Origin: Bradyrhizobium sp. C9
GTDB taxonomy: Bacteria > Pseudomonadota > Alphaproteobacteria > Rhizobiales > Xanthobacteraceae
Direction of reading: 5' to 3'
Assembly: GCF_002532045.1 (NCBI RefSeq)
Contig: NZ_NWTG01000010.1
Span: forward strand, 209,910-273,909
Length of the DNA: 64,000 nt
Shown here in pieces: positions 44,804 to 54,432 of the stretch. A program made the translations under genes and the position numbers. The notes below the pieces were generated by a model. It was not told the origin of the DNA. It made no database searches and saw only the letters and a list, made by a program, of their open reading frames with translations. Each line of letters begins with the position of its first letter. The stretch's first letter is position 1.

Positions 44804-45346
44804 ATGAAGTTGCTGTTCCTCCATGGTTCGCCCGCCACGGGTAAACTCACGGTCGCCAAGGCACTGCTCGGGATGGTGCCGGGACGGCTGATGGACAATC
44901 ACGCTGCGATCGATTTCGCACGGACGATTTTCGACTTCGATGCGCCCGGATTCTGGGAGCTTGTCCATCACGTCAGGTATTCGGCCATCGACGCTGCGGC
45001 TGAGCACGGCGTCCCGCTCCTGGTGACAACCTTCTGTTACGCCGAGCCTGAAGATCGTGAACAGTTCCTCAAATTCGAGGAGATCGTACGACGTCGAGGC
45101 GGCGAGTTGCTCCCAATATTCCTGCATTGCTCAAGGGAAGAGGCACTACGCAGGGTCGGCAATCCCGATCGGATTGAGCGGCGAAAGATGACGTCAGCTG
45201 AAAGCCTGAGCAAATTTCTCGACAGCTACGACTTCGCGGCCGTACCGCGACCCGATTGCCTCAAGCTCGACACGGGGAAGGCCCCGGCCGAAGTCACCGC
45301 CCTGAGCATCATCAGCCATTTCGCCCTCACAGCAGCATCGATTTGA
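44804..45346 (+). CDS. P-loop kinase/AAA-type ATP-binding protein
   Basis: 180 residues. MKLLFLHGSPATGKLTVAKAL has a Walker A of GSPATGKLT form; LLVTTFCYAEPED could be the Walker B-like strand, and LLPIFLHCSREEALRRVGNPDR a lid-type segment. It resembles small kinases related to shikimate/gluconate kinases but I cannot name a substrate. It follows boxR by 62 bp on the same strand and overlaps the end of the convergent iclR gene by 20 bp. Confidence 0.7.
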   Translation: MKLLFLHGSPATGKLTVAKALLGMVPGRLMDNHAAIDFARTIFDFDAPGFWELVHHVRYSAIDAAAEHGVPLLVTTFCYAEPEDREQFLKFEEIVRRRGGELLPIFLHCSREEALRRVGNPDRIERRKMTSAESLSKFLDSYDFAAVPRPDCLKLDTGKAPAEVTALSIISHFALTAASI

Positions 45347-46112
45347 CTGAGGTTGCCGCCTCGCGCAGCAGCGGCAGGAAACGGTCGATCAATTCCTTGG
45401 CCGGCACGCGATCGACATGCGCGCCCATGTTGATCGCGGCGACGATGGTGCCGTCGTAGCGGCGCACCGGCACCGAGATGGAACGGAAATGCGGTTCGGC
45501 CTCGCGATCGACCAGCGAGTAACCCTGCGCGCGATCGGCGATGATGGTGGCGAGCAGTTTTTTCGGATCGGTCGTGGTCTGCGGCGTCACCGGATCGCGG
45601 CGCATCGCCTTCAGCCGCGCCGCCAGTTCCTCATCGCCGAGCCGGCCGAGCATCGCGCGGCCGACTGACGTGCAGAACGCCGGCAGCCGGTAGCCGATAT
45701 CGAGACCGGCGGAGAACACCCGCGTCGGGCTTGAGCGCGCCACGAACACGACGTCGTCGCCATCGAGCAGCGCGAGCGAACTGATCTCCTGCGCTGCGGT
45801 CGCGATGCGGTCGAGCACAGGCTGCAGCACCGTCACCACCTGGTTGGATTGCAGGAAGGAGCCCGCCAGCGTCAGCACATGCGGCGTCAGCGTGAACAGC
45901 TTGCCGTCGGTCGAAACGAAGCCGCCATGCGCGAGCGTGAACAGGATGCGGCGCGCGGTGGCGCGCGGCAGTTCGGCGGCGCGTGCCAGATCGCTCAAGG
46001 TTGCAGGACCCGAGACGGTGCCGAACACCTGCAACAGGCGCAGGCCGCGGTCGAGCGCCTCGACGAAGTCGGTGGCGCGCTCGTCCTGGTCGGTCCGTTT
46101 CAGCTTGGGCAT
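45327..46112 (-). CDS. IclR family transcriptional regulator
   Basis: 261 residues. N-terminal HTH: FVEALDRGLRLLQVFGTVSGPATLSDLARAAELPRATARRILFTLAHGGFV. The C-terminal IclR effector domain has SSLALLDGDDVVFVARS, FCTSVGRAMLGRL and ISVPVRRYDGTIVAAINMGAH, the PobR/PcaR-like pattern of aromatic-acid regulators. It is divergent from the Rieske oxygenase gene with 124 bp between, holding two palindromes; it very probably controls that gene and its partner. Confidence 0.92.
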   Translation of the reverse strand: MPKLKRTDQDERATDFVEALDRGLRLLQVFGTVSGPATLSDLARAAELPRATARRILFTLAHGGFVSTDGKLFTLTPHVLTLAGSFLQSNQVVTVLQPVLDRIATAAQEISSLALLDGDDVVFVARSSPTRVFSAGLDIGYRLPAFCTSVGRAMLGRLGDEELAARLKAMRRDPVTPQTTTDPKKLLATIIADRAQGYSLVDREAEPHFRSISVPVRRYDGTIVAAINMGAHVDRVPAKELIDRFLPLLREAATSVKSMLL

Positions 46113-46135
46113 GGCGTTTTAAGTTGGGGTGCGAC

Positions 46136-46211
46136 TTTGAACGGTTCAAAAATTGCGCTTGCTGTCCAAAACAGACATGGCATAATTCGCACATTCGTTC
46201 AATAGGCGAAC
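46136..46211. promoter_or_regulatory. Candidate IclR operators between iclR and the Rieske oxygenase gene
   Basis: A perfect 15-bp palindrome TTTGAAC-G-GTTCAAA (46136-46150) and a looser GTTC-N7-GAAC (46197-46211). Between them TTGCTG and CATAAT 16 bp apart form a possible plus-strand promoter. The first palindrome is 24 bp upstream of the iclR start, the second 26 bp before the Rieske start. Confidence 0.6.
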
Positions 46212-46236
46212 AAATCCAAATTCGGGAGACGCCGCC

Positions 46237-47595
46237 ATGATGAGCCAGGAAGCGAACGATCTGATCACCCGCACCGGGCGTAAGGACCCCTGCGGCAAGC
46301 TGATGCGGATGTACTGGCAGCCGGCGGCGCTGGTCGATGAACTGGAAGGGCCGCGCCCGGTTCGGCCGGTGCGGCTGCTCGGCGAGAACCTGGTGCTGTT
46401 CCGCGGCGAGGACGGCAGCTACGGCCTGATCGATCGCCACTGCGCGCATCGCGGCGCTGACCTCGCCTTCGGCCGGCTCGAGAATGGCGGGCTGCGCTGT
46501 GCCTTCCACGGCTGGCTGTTCGACACGTCAGGCCAGTGCATCGAGACGCCGGCCGAGCCCGCCGGCTCGCAGCTCTGCAAGGGCATCAAGCAGCGCTCCT
46601 ATCCTGTGGTCGAGAAGAGCGGCATCCTGTGGGCCTATCTCGGCGAAGGCGCCCCGCCGGCGTTTCCGGAGCTCGACTGCTTCGTCGCACCCGGCAGCCA
46701 TAAGTTCGCGTTCAAGGGCCACATGAACTGCAACTGGCTGCAGGCGCTCGAGGTCGGCATCGATCCGGCGCACGCCTCCTTCCTGCATCGCTTCTTCGAG
46801 GACGAGGACACCTCGGCGGCCTATGGCAAGCAGTTCCGCGGCGCCTCGGCCGGCAGCGACATGCCGATGACGAAAATCCTGCGCGAATATGATCGGCCGA
46901 TCATCAATGTCGAGCACACCGAATACGGCCTGCGCCTGATCGCGCTGCGCCAGCTCGACGCGGAGCGCACCCATGTGCGCGTCACCAACCAGCTGTTCCC
47001 GCACGGCTTCGTGATTCCGATGTCGACCGAGATGACGATCACGCAGTGGCACGTGCCGGTCGATGACGAGAACTGCTACTGGTATGCGATCTTCACCAGC
47101 TACGCGGCGCCGGTCGACAAGCAGAAGATGCGCGACCAGCGGCTCGAGCTCTATACGCTGCCCGACTACAAGTCGCGCAGGAACCGGAGCAACGATTACG
47201 GCTTCGATCCGCACGAGCAGGCGACCGAGACCTATACCGGCATGGGCAGCGACATCAACGTCCACGACCAGTGGGCGGTGGAATCGATGGGCGCGATCCA
47301 GGATCGCACCAACGAGCATCTCGGCCAGAGCGACAAGGCGATCGTGCAATATCGCCGGCTGCTGCGGCAGGAGATCGAGAAGGTCGGCGGCGGCGAGAGG
47401 CCGATGCTGTTTCTCGACGACGCCTCGGCGCGCAGCATCCAGGGCCCCGCGACGATGGACGGCATCGGGCCGACGCTGGGCTGGGAGCTCTACTGGATGG
47501 AGGTTGACGTCAAGCGCCGCCGCGGCGCGCCGTGGGCCGCGCCCGTGCCGCGCGAGATTGCCGGCAAGGTGCATCATCTGACGGCTGCCGAGTGA
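46237..47595 (+). CDS. Rieske non-haem iron oxygenase, alpha subunit (phthalate dioxygenase-like)
   Basis: 452 residues. Rieske 2Fe-2S ligands Cys69-x-His71 in CAHRGADLAFGR and Cys88-x2-His91 in CAFHGWLFD. The mononuclear iron site is Asp176/His179/His184 in EVGIDPAHASFLHRFFEDE, typical of the phthalate 4,5-dioxygenase/VanA-like single-component group. It hydroxylates or O-/N-demethylates an aromatic substrate using electrons from a separate reductase, which is not in the window. Start has GGGAG upstream. A GS-like ligase gene follows after 39 bp, and an IclR regulator is divergent. Confidence 0.92.
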   Translation: MMSQEANDLITRTGRKDPCGKLMRMYWQPAALVDELEGPRPVRPVRLLGENLVLFRGEDGSYGLIDRHCAHRGADLAFGRLENGGLRCAFHGWLFDTSGQCIETPAEPAGSQLCKGIKQRSYPVVEKSGILWAYLGEGAPPAFPELDCFVAPGSHKFAFKGHMNCNWLQALEVGIDPAHASFLHRFFEDEDTSAAYGKQFRGASAGSDMPMTKILREYDRPIINVEHTEYGLRLIALRQLDAERTHVRVTNQLFPHGFVIPMSTEMTITQWHVPVDDENCYWYAIFTSYAAPVDKQKMRDQRLELYTLPDYKSRRNRSNDYGFDPHEQATETYTGMGSDINVHDQWAVESMGAIQDRTNEHLGQSDKAIVQYRRLLRQEIEKVGGGERPMLFLDDASARSIQGPATMDGIGPTLGWELYWMEVDVKRRRGAPWAAPVPREIAGKVHHLTAAE

Positions 47596-47634
47596 TGGCT
47601 GCTTTCGCGCAGCGTTCAGACAAGGAGTGACGCG

Positions 47635-49071
47635 GTGAGCTTCGTCGAGCGTCACGGCCTGTGGTCGGATGAGCAGAAGGAGGCCGCAACCCGCCTCCGC
47701 CGCATCGTCGAGGAGAAGAACCTCGAGGTTATCCGCCTGTCGTTCCCCGACCAGCACGGCATCCTGCGCGGCAAGACCTTGATCGCGAGCGAAGCCGTGC
47801 GCGCGCTGGAGGGCGGCTGCTCGATCACCACGACGATGCTGGCCAAGGACACCTCACACAAGACGGTGTTTCCGGTGTTCACGGCAGGCGGCGGCTTCGG
47901 CATGAAGGAGATGGAGGGCGCGGCCGACGTGCTGATGGTCGCCGATCCCACCACGTTCCGTGTGCTGCCCTGGGCGGAGAACACCGGCTGGCTGCTCTGC
48001 GACCTCTATTTCAGCGACGGACGGCCGGTGCCGTTCGCGACCCGCAACCTCTATCGCAAGGTGCTCGATCAGCTCGCAGGCCGCGGCTACGATTTCGTCG
48101 CCGGCCTCGAGGTCGAATTCCATCTGTTCAAGCTCGACGACGCCCACATGGCGCCGGAGGATGCCGGCCAGCCCGGCCGGCCGCCGTCGGTCAGCCTGCT
48201 ATCGCACGGCTATCAGTACCTCACCGAACAGCGCTACGATCAGATGGAGCCGGCGCTCGAGATCATCCGCCGCGACATCATCGCGCTCGGTTTGCCGTTG
48301 CGCACGGTCGAGGTCGAGTTCGGTCCGAGCCAGTGCGAATTCACTTTCGTGCCGACCACCGGGCTCGTGCCCGCCGACATCATGGTGCTGTTTCGTTCGG
48401 CGGTGAAGCAGATCGCGCGCCGCCACGGCTACCACGCGACCTTCATGTGCCGGCCGAAACTGCCGAACGTGTTCGCCTCGGGCTGGCACCTGCACCAGTC
48501 GCTGGTGTCGCACGGCAATGGCGAGAACGCCTTCATGGCCAAAGAGAGCGGCGAGCCGCTCAGCCCGCTCGGCCGCGCCTGGCTGGCTGGCCTGATCGAG
48601 CACGCCCGCGCCTCAACCGTGTTCACGACGCCCACCATCAACGGCTACAAGCGCTATCGCTCCTATTCGCTGGCCCCCGATCGCGCGATCTGGGGCCGCG
48701 ACAACCGTGGCGTGATGATCCGCGTGCTCGGCGGCGCGAATGATCCGGCAACCCGGCTGGAGAACCGGATCGGCGAGCCGGCCGCCAATCCCTATCTCTA
48801 CATGGCTTCGCAAATTCTTTCCGGCCTCGACGGCGTCGACCGCAAGCTCGATCCCGGCCCGTCCGCCGACACGCCCTACGAGACCAAGGCTGCGCTGCTG
48901 CCGAAGTCACTGCGCGAAGCCGTGTTCGCGCTTCAAGACGATCCGTTCTTCCGCGGGGCGTTGGGACCTGAGTTCGTCGACTATTACGTGTTCATCAAGA
49001 ACGCGGAGATCGAACGTTTCCAGTCCGAAGTGTCGGACTGGGAGCAGCGCGAATATTTCGAGATGTTTTGA
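47635..49071 (+). CDS. Glutamine-synthetase-like ligase (gamma-glutamylation type)
   Basis: 478 residues. GS fold: N-terminal VEEKNLEVIRLSFPDQHGILRGKTL is the beta-grasp with the DxxGxxRGK motif of PuuA-like enzymes; catalytic-domain motifs are GLEVEFHLF (157-165), EVEFGPSQCEF (226-236), SGWHLHQSL (282-290) and the RENRIGEPAANPY-like RLENRIGEPAANPYLYMA. Metal-binding Glu residues and the ATP-binding HLHQS are kept, so it should be active. It is not ordinary GlnA (no adenylylation Tyr loop seen); ligating glutamate to an amine is most likely. GTG start with AAGGAG. Forms an operon with the Rieske oxygenase. Confidence 0.88.
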   Translation: MSFVERHGLWSDEQKEAATRLRRIVEEKNLEVIRLSFPDQHGILRGKTLIASEAVRALEGGCSITTTMLAKDTSHKTVFPVFTAGGGFGMKEMEGAADVLMVADPTTFRVLPWAENTGWLLCDLYFSDGRPVPFATRNLYRKVLDQLAGRGYDFVAGLEVEFHLFKLDDAHMAPEDAGQPGRPPSVSLLSHGYQYLTEQRYDQMEPALEIIRRDIIALGLPLRTVEVEFGPSQCEFTFVPTTGLVPADIMVLFRSAVKQIARRHGYHATFMCRPKLPNVFASGWHLHQSLVSHGNGENAFMAKESGEPLSPLGRAWLAGLIEHARASTVFTTPTINGYKRYRSYSLAPDRAIWGRDNRGVMIRVLGGANDPATRLENRIGEPAANPYLYMASQILSGLDGVDRKLDPGPSADTPYETKAALLPKSLREAVFALQDDPFFRGALGPEFVDYYVFIKNAEIERFQSEVSDWEQREYFEMF

Positions 49072-49086
49072 CGGCCCGCTCTTCCC

Positions 49087-49202
49087 GTCGTCCCGGCGAA
49101 GGCCGGGACCCATACGCAGCGGCCCTCGAAAGGGCACGCGGCGAGTTGAGCTTCCGGCAACAAACAGTCGTGCTTATGGGTCGCGGCCTTCGCCGGGACG
49201 AC
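49087..49202. repeat. Modular palindromic repeat, family A, copy 4
   Basis: 116 bp, both arms of the GGCGAAGGCC type, right arm with one change (GGGTCGCGG). It separates the convergent GS-like and livF-like genes. Confidence 0.85.
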
Positions 49203-49234
49203 GTTGAGTATGGTGCGCGAGCGTTGGTCCCGCC

Positions 49235-49955
49235 TCAAATCCCCAGATACTTGTGCTGCAGGTCCGGCTCCGCGATCAACTGCTCGCTGGTCCCGCTCCA
49301 CACCGTCTTGCCGCGCTCGATGATGTAGTGGCGGTCGGCGATGCGGGCGAGGTTGCCGACGTTCTTGTCGATCACCAGCACCGACTGCCCGCGTCCCTTC
49401 AGCATCGACAGGCAGCTCCAGATCTCGTCGCGGATCAAGGGCGCCAGGCCTTCGGTCGCCTCGTCGAGGATCAGGAGCTTCGGGTTCGTCATCAGCGCGC
49501 GGCCGATCGCGAGCATCTGCTGCTCGCCGCCGGACAGCGTGACGCCCATATTGCCGGTGCGTTCAGCGAGCCGCGGAAACAGCGCATGGATTTTTTCCAA
49601 CGTCCACGGATCGGAGGCATTCAACCGATTTCCCGATGCCGCGACGAGATTTTCACGCACGGTCAGGTTCGGAAAGATCTGGCGGCCTTCCGGCACGAGG
49701 CCGATGCCGAGCTTTGCGATCCTGTAAGACGGCAGGCCGCGCACCGCCTCGCCGGCGAAGCTGATGGTGCCCGACCGCGCCGGCGTCAGGCCCATGATCG
49801 AGCGGATGGTCGTGGTCTTGCCCATGCCGTTGCGGCCCATCAGCGCGACCATCTCGCCCGACTTGATCTTGAGCGACAGGCCGAACAGCACCTGGCTCAA
49901 CCCGTAGCAGGTCTCGATCCCATCGACTTCGAGCAATGTCTCGGCTGTTTTCGTT

Positions 49956-49963
<8 letters not shown>
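49235..49963 (-). CDS. Branched-chain-type ABC transporter ATP-binding protein (LivF-like)
   Basis: 242 residues. Walker A GRNGMGKTTTIRSIMG, signature LSGGEQQMLAIGRALM, Walker B LLILDEATEGLAP; the DxxGLxP/EGLAP form is typical of LivF. LVPEGRQIFPNLTVRENL is the LivF Q-loop region. Its start overlaps livG by 8 bp. It is the last gene of a livH-M-G-F set that imports a hydrophobic amino acid, urea or aromatic acid; the substrate is set by the binding protein at 52865-54037. Confidence 0.93.
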
Positions 49964-50715
<752 letters not shown>

Positions 50716-50723
<8 letters not shown>

Positions 50724-51663
50724 GGCTCATCCTCCCGAGCAGGCCCATGATGCCGCCGCGCGCGAACAGCACGATCAACAGCAGCACCGGGCCGAGGATC
50801 AGTCCCGAATATTCGGTGAACTGCGACAACAGCTCCTCGAGCAGGAGATAGACGATCGCGCCGACGACAGGGCCGAACAGGGAGCCCATGCCGCCGAGGA
50901 TCACCATCACCATCAGGTCGCCGGAGCGGGTCCAGTACATTACGGCGGGGCTGACGAAGTCGGTATTGTTGGCAAGCAGCGCACCGGCCAACCCGCAGAT
51001 TGTGCCTGCGATGACGAAACAGACCAGGCGATAGCGGTTGGCATGGAAGCCGATCGCCTGCATGCGCTGCTCGTTGGAGCGGACGCCCTGCACCACGAGG
51101 CCAAAGCGCGAATTGACGATGCGCCAGATCAGATAGAGGCCGCCGAACAGGCAGCCGAGGCAGAGATAATAGAACTGCGTGCGGTCGGACAGGTTGATCA
51201 GGCCGGCGAAATCACTACGCTTGTAGACGGTGAGCCCGTCGTCGCCGCCGTAGCGCGACAAAGCGGAGGCGACGTAATAAGCCATTTGCGCAAAGGCCAG
51301 CGTGATCATGATGAAATAGACGCCGCGGGTCCGTAGGCTGAGCGCGCCGATCAACAGCGCGAACAGCGCCGAGACCGCGAGCGCCACCGGCCATTGGATG
51401 AAGCCGGAGCCGATGCCCTCGGCGGCGAGGATGCCGACGGCATAGCCGCCGATGCCGAGGTAGGCGGCATGGCCGAAGCTCATCATGCCGCCATAGCCCA
51501 TGATCAGGTTGAGGCTGGCGGCCGCCAGCGCATAGATCGCGATGCGTGTGAACAGCGTGAGGATGAAGATATTGCCTGTGATGGCCGAATAGACCGGCAG
51601 CAGGACCAGCGCGATGCACAGCAGCGCCGCAACGGCATTGGAAGCGTTGAGCTTGGGCATCAT
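50716..51663 (-). CDS. Branched-chain-type ABC transporter permease (LivM-like)
   Basis: 315 residues with about nine hydrophobic helices. ASLNLIMGYGGMMSFGHAAYLGIGGYAVG and GGMGSLFGPVVGAIVYLLLEELL are the LivM permease signatures. The start overlaps the livH stop (ATGA). Confidence 0.94.
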
Positions 51664-52577
51664 CGTTTGGCCGCCGGGAACAGCCCTTCGGGCCGCAGCA
51701 CGAGGATGATCGCCATCAGGAGATAGATCAGCATCGAGGACAGCGCCGGCGCCGCGGTCGAGGCCGCCGCCCCGCTCAGCACCTTGCGCAGCAGGTCGGG
51801 CAGGAACGCGCGGCCCATCGTGTCGATGATGCCGACGAAGATCGCCGCCATGAAGGCGCCCCGGATCGAGCCGATGCCGCCGATCACGATGATGACGAAG
51901 GCGAGGATCAGGATGTTCTCGCCCATCCCGATCTGCACGGTGAGGATCGGCGCCTGCATCAGCCCGGCGAGCCCGGCGAGCGCGGCACCAAGGCCGAACA
52001 CCAGCGTGAACAGCAGCTTGATGTTGATGCCGAGCGCCCCGATCATCTCGCGGTTGGAAGCGCCGGCGCGGATCAACATGCCGACGCGGGTGCGCATCAC
52101 GACGAGATAGAGCATCGCGGCAACCGCCAGTGCGACCACGATGATCATCAGCCGGTAGGCCGGGTAATACACGCCGGGAATGATCTGCACCGGCACGGTG
52201 AGCCAGGCCGGCAGCGGCAGCGCGAGCCCGGCCGGGCCCCAGATCAGCCGGACCGCGTCGTTGAAGAACAGGATCAGGCCGAACGTTGCCAGCACCTGGT
52301 CGAGATGGTCGCGGCCGTAGAGATGCCGGAGCGCGACATACTCCAGCACGATGCCGAGCAGCAGCGTGGCGCCCAGCGCCAGCAGCGCGCCGAGCACAAA
52401 ACTGCCGGTCCAGGCCACGAAGGTCGCCGCGAAATAGGCGCCCATCATGTAGAGCGAGCCGTGCGCCAGATTGACGAAATCCATGATGCCGAACACCAGC
52501 GTCAGTCCGGCCGCCAGCAGGAACAGCAGCAGGCCGAATTGCAGGCCGTTCAGCAGTTGTTCGACGACGAGATACAT
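51660..52577 (-). CDS. Branched-chain-type ABC transporter permease (LivH-like)
   Basis: 305 residues, polytopic. LLNGLQFGLLLFLLAAGLTLVFGIMDFVNLAHGSLYMMGAYFA is the LivH N-terminal signature; GINIKLLFTLVFGLGAALAGLAGLM and GGIGSIRGAFMAAIFVGIIDTMGR follow. I start at MYLVVEQL (52577); the frame upstream translates a dispersed repeat ('TPTLSPQERGEG'). A hairpin and repeat separate it from the binding-protein gene. Confidence 0.94.
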   Translation of the reverse strand: MYLVVEQLLNGLQFGLLLFLLAAGLTLVFGIMDFVNLAHGSLYMMGAYFAATFVAWTGSFVLGALLALGATLLLGIVLEYVALRHLYGRDHLDQVLATFGLILFFNDAVRLIWGPAGLALPLPAWLTVPVQIIPGVYYPAYRLMIIVVALAVAAMLYLVVMRTRVGMLIRAGASNREMIGALGINIKLLFTLVFGLGAALAGLAGLMQAPILTVQIGMGENILILAFVIIVIGGIGSIRGAFMAAIFVGIIDTMGRAFLPDLLRKVLSGAAASTAAPALSSMLIYLLMAIILVLRPEGLFPAAKR

Positions 52578-52604
52578 GGATCCTTCAATGGGCTGAAACA
52601 AAAC

Positions 52605-52636
52605 AGCGGCAGCGCGCGTGCGCCGCCGCTTTTTTA
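52605..52636. terminator. Hairpin between the binding-protein and permease genes
   Basis: GCGGCAGCGC (52606-52615) and GCGCCGCCGC (52620-52629) pair with one mismatch. A six-T run follows on the plus strand; on the minus strand the second arm runs into TGTTTTGTTTC. It can weaken transcription from the binding-protein gene into livH-like. Confidence 0.7.
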
Positions 52637-52647
52637 CGGCTTGTTGT

Positions 52648-52826
52648 TCTCCCTCGCCCCGCTCTTGCGGGGAGAGGGTCGGGGTGAGGGGCTGTTTCCA
52701 CGAGTCGAACTCGCGGGAGGAGCCCCTCACCCAATCGCTTCGTGCATAGCCGAAGCTGCGCTTCGGCGTCCTTCGTCAAGAACGGCCGCCGGAGGCGGCC
52801 TATGCTCTCCCCGCAAGCGGGGCGGG
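52648..52826. repeat. Palindromic intergenic repeat, family B, copy with longer core
   Basis: Left arm CCTCGCCCCGCTCTTGCGGGGAGAGG-type and GGGGTGAGGGGCT; right parts AGCCCCTCACCC and CTCTCCCCGCAAGCGGGG. The core has an extra hairpin GCCGAAGCTGCGCTTCGGC (52749-52767). Confidence 0.75.
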
Positions 52827-52864
52827 TAAAGAGAAGCAAGCTGCGCGCCAAGACGGCGCAGTAA

Positions 52865-54037
52865 TCACTTCATCGAACACTTGTCGTGAAACTTATCCTG
52901 GTCGTCCTTGACGATGGTCGCGACCGTCTTCAGAGACAGCTGGCCGTCGGCGTCCTTGACCACGTCCTGCAGGTAGAAGTTCTGGATCGGGATGTGGTTG
53001 TTGCCGTACTTGAACGGGCCGCGCAGCGACTTGAAGTTGGCCTTCTCCATCTCCGCCTTCATCGCGTCCTTCTTGGTGAGGTCGCCCTTCACCGCAACGA
53101 CGGCGCTGTTGATCAGCTGGGCGGCGTCATAGGCCTGGGCGCCGTAGTAGGTCGGGCGCAGGCCGGGAAACTTCTTGCGATAGTCCTCGACGAACTTCTT
53201 GTTCTCGGCGTTCGGCAGGTCGTTGACCCATTCCTGCGCGCCGGGAATGCCGATCGCGTTGTCCTTCTGCAGCGGCAGCGACAATTCGTCGACGGTGAAA
53301 GCGGTGTAGAGCGGGATCTGCGCCTTGATGCCGGCCTGGGCGTACTGGTTCAGGAACTGAACGCCGGCGGCGCCGGGATAGAACACGAAGATCGACTCGG
53401 CCTTGGAGTTGCGCGCCTTGGTCAGCTCGGCGGAGAAGTCGAGCTGGCTCGGCCACACCGTGTATTCCTCGCCGACCACCTCGCCCTTGAAGGTGCTCTT
53501 CACGCCCGCGAGCATGTCCTTGCCGGCCGCGTAGTTCGGGCCGATCAGGAACACCGACTTGACGCCCTTCTGGTTCATGTAGAGGCCCATCGCGGCGGGC
53601 GTCTGGTCGTTCTGCCAGGAGGTCGAGAAGACGTAGGGAGAGCACAATTCGCCGGCGAGCTGCGACGGACCGGCATTGGCCGAGATCAGGAAGGTCTTCG
53701 AATCGACCGCGGTCTTCAGCGACGCCAGCAGCACGTTCGACCAGATGTAGCCGACGATGAAGTCGACCTTGTCGGACTGCACCAGCTTCTCGGTCTTCTG
53801 CTTGCCCACATCGGGCTTCTGCTGGTCGTCCTCGTAGATCACCTCGACCGGCTTGCCGTCGATCTTGCGGCCGAGGTGGTCGAGCGCCAGCTCGAAGGAA
53901 TTGCGCATGTCGTTGCCGATCACGGCGGTCGGACCGCTGAAGGTCGAGACAAAGCCGATCTTGACGCTGTCAGCCGCCGTCGCGGGCTGCGCGAGCGCCA
54001 AAGCCATGGCGCCTGCCAGCCAGAATGCCTTTTTCAT
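52865..54037 (-). CDS. ABC transporter substrate-binding protein (LivK-like)
   Basis: 390 residues with signal peptide MKKAFWLAGAMALALAQPATAA. Peripla_BP_6 fold: DSVKIGFVSTFSGPTAVIGNDMRNSFELALDHLG opens the mature protein, and FGIGPNYAAGKDMLAG-like region and the YGAQAYDAAQLINSAV segment are typical of aromatic-acid/branched-chain binding proteins. Start at 54037 has GAGGAGGGGAG upstream; the longer open frame reads into non-coding sequence. It is the upstream gene of the importer, separated from livH by 287 bp of repeat and hairpin. Confidence 0.92.
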   Translation of the reverse strand: MKKAFWLAGAMALALAQPATAADSVKIGFVSTFSGPTAVIGNDMRNSFELALDHLGRKIDGKPVEVIYEDDQQKPDVGKQKTEKLVQSDKVDFIVGYIWSNVLLASLKTAVDSKTFLISANAGPSQLAGELCSPYVFSTSWQNDQTPAAMGLYMNQKGVKSVFLIGPNYAAGKDMLAGVKSTFKGEVVGEEYTVWPSQLDFSAELTKARNSKAESIFVFYPGAAGVQFLNQYAQAGIKAQIPLYTAFTVDELSLPLQKDNAIGIPGAQEWVNDLPNAENKKFVEDYRKKFPGLRPTYYGAQAYDAAQLINSAVVAVKGDLTKKDAMKAEMEKANFKSLRGPFKYGNNHIPIQNFYLQDVVKDADGQLSLKTVATIVKDDQDKFHDKCSMK

Positions 54038-54432
54038 ATTCACTCCCCTCCTCAACCAAAGATCCCGCCAGGCCTGATCACGTGGGCCCGGGGTCACGCT
54101 TTGCGCGCGTCGTTCTGTGACGTGTTTTGTGCGCGATATCGCAAGTATGCAGCAAGCACGAACCGATGGCCCTCGATTAGAACCTTCGGCGCATACCCCA
54201 GCACCGTGCATCATAATTCGTCCAAATCGGCCATGGCAAGAAATATAATGCCGGTTGCGTAGGCAACGATTGTCGCAGGGGCCTGCACTCTTCCAACGAC
54301 CAGCCGCCGCCCACAGCCGCAGGCTTTAACGATCCGGTAAAGCACCCGGAAACCACGGGCGAGCAAGGCGCCGCGGGCTTCATGGTCCGGAAAGTATCGC
54401 CGCGCGACGCTGCCGCCAAAGGGGTGCGTCAC
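54038..54432. other. 395-bp divergent intergenic region
   Basis: Lies between the divergent binding-protein gene and the DUF805 gene. Contains a short palindrome GCGATATCGC (54133-54142) and ordinary lower-GC tracts around 54200-54260. No gene, tRNA or terminator is apparent; promoters for both flanking genes should be here. Confidence 0.4.

Noticed and set aside
52578..52730. N-terminal extension of livH-like reading LTPTLSPQERGEG
   Set aside because: It translates a family B repeat; the normal LivH start is at 52577.
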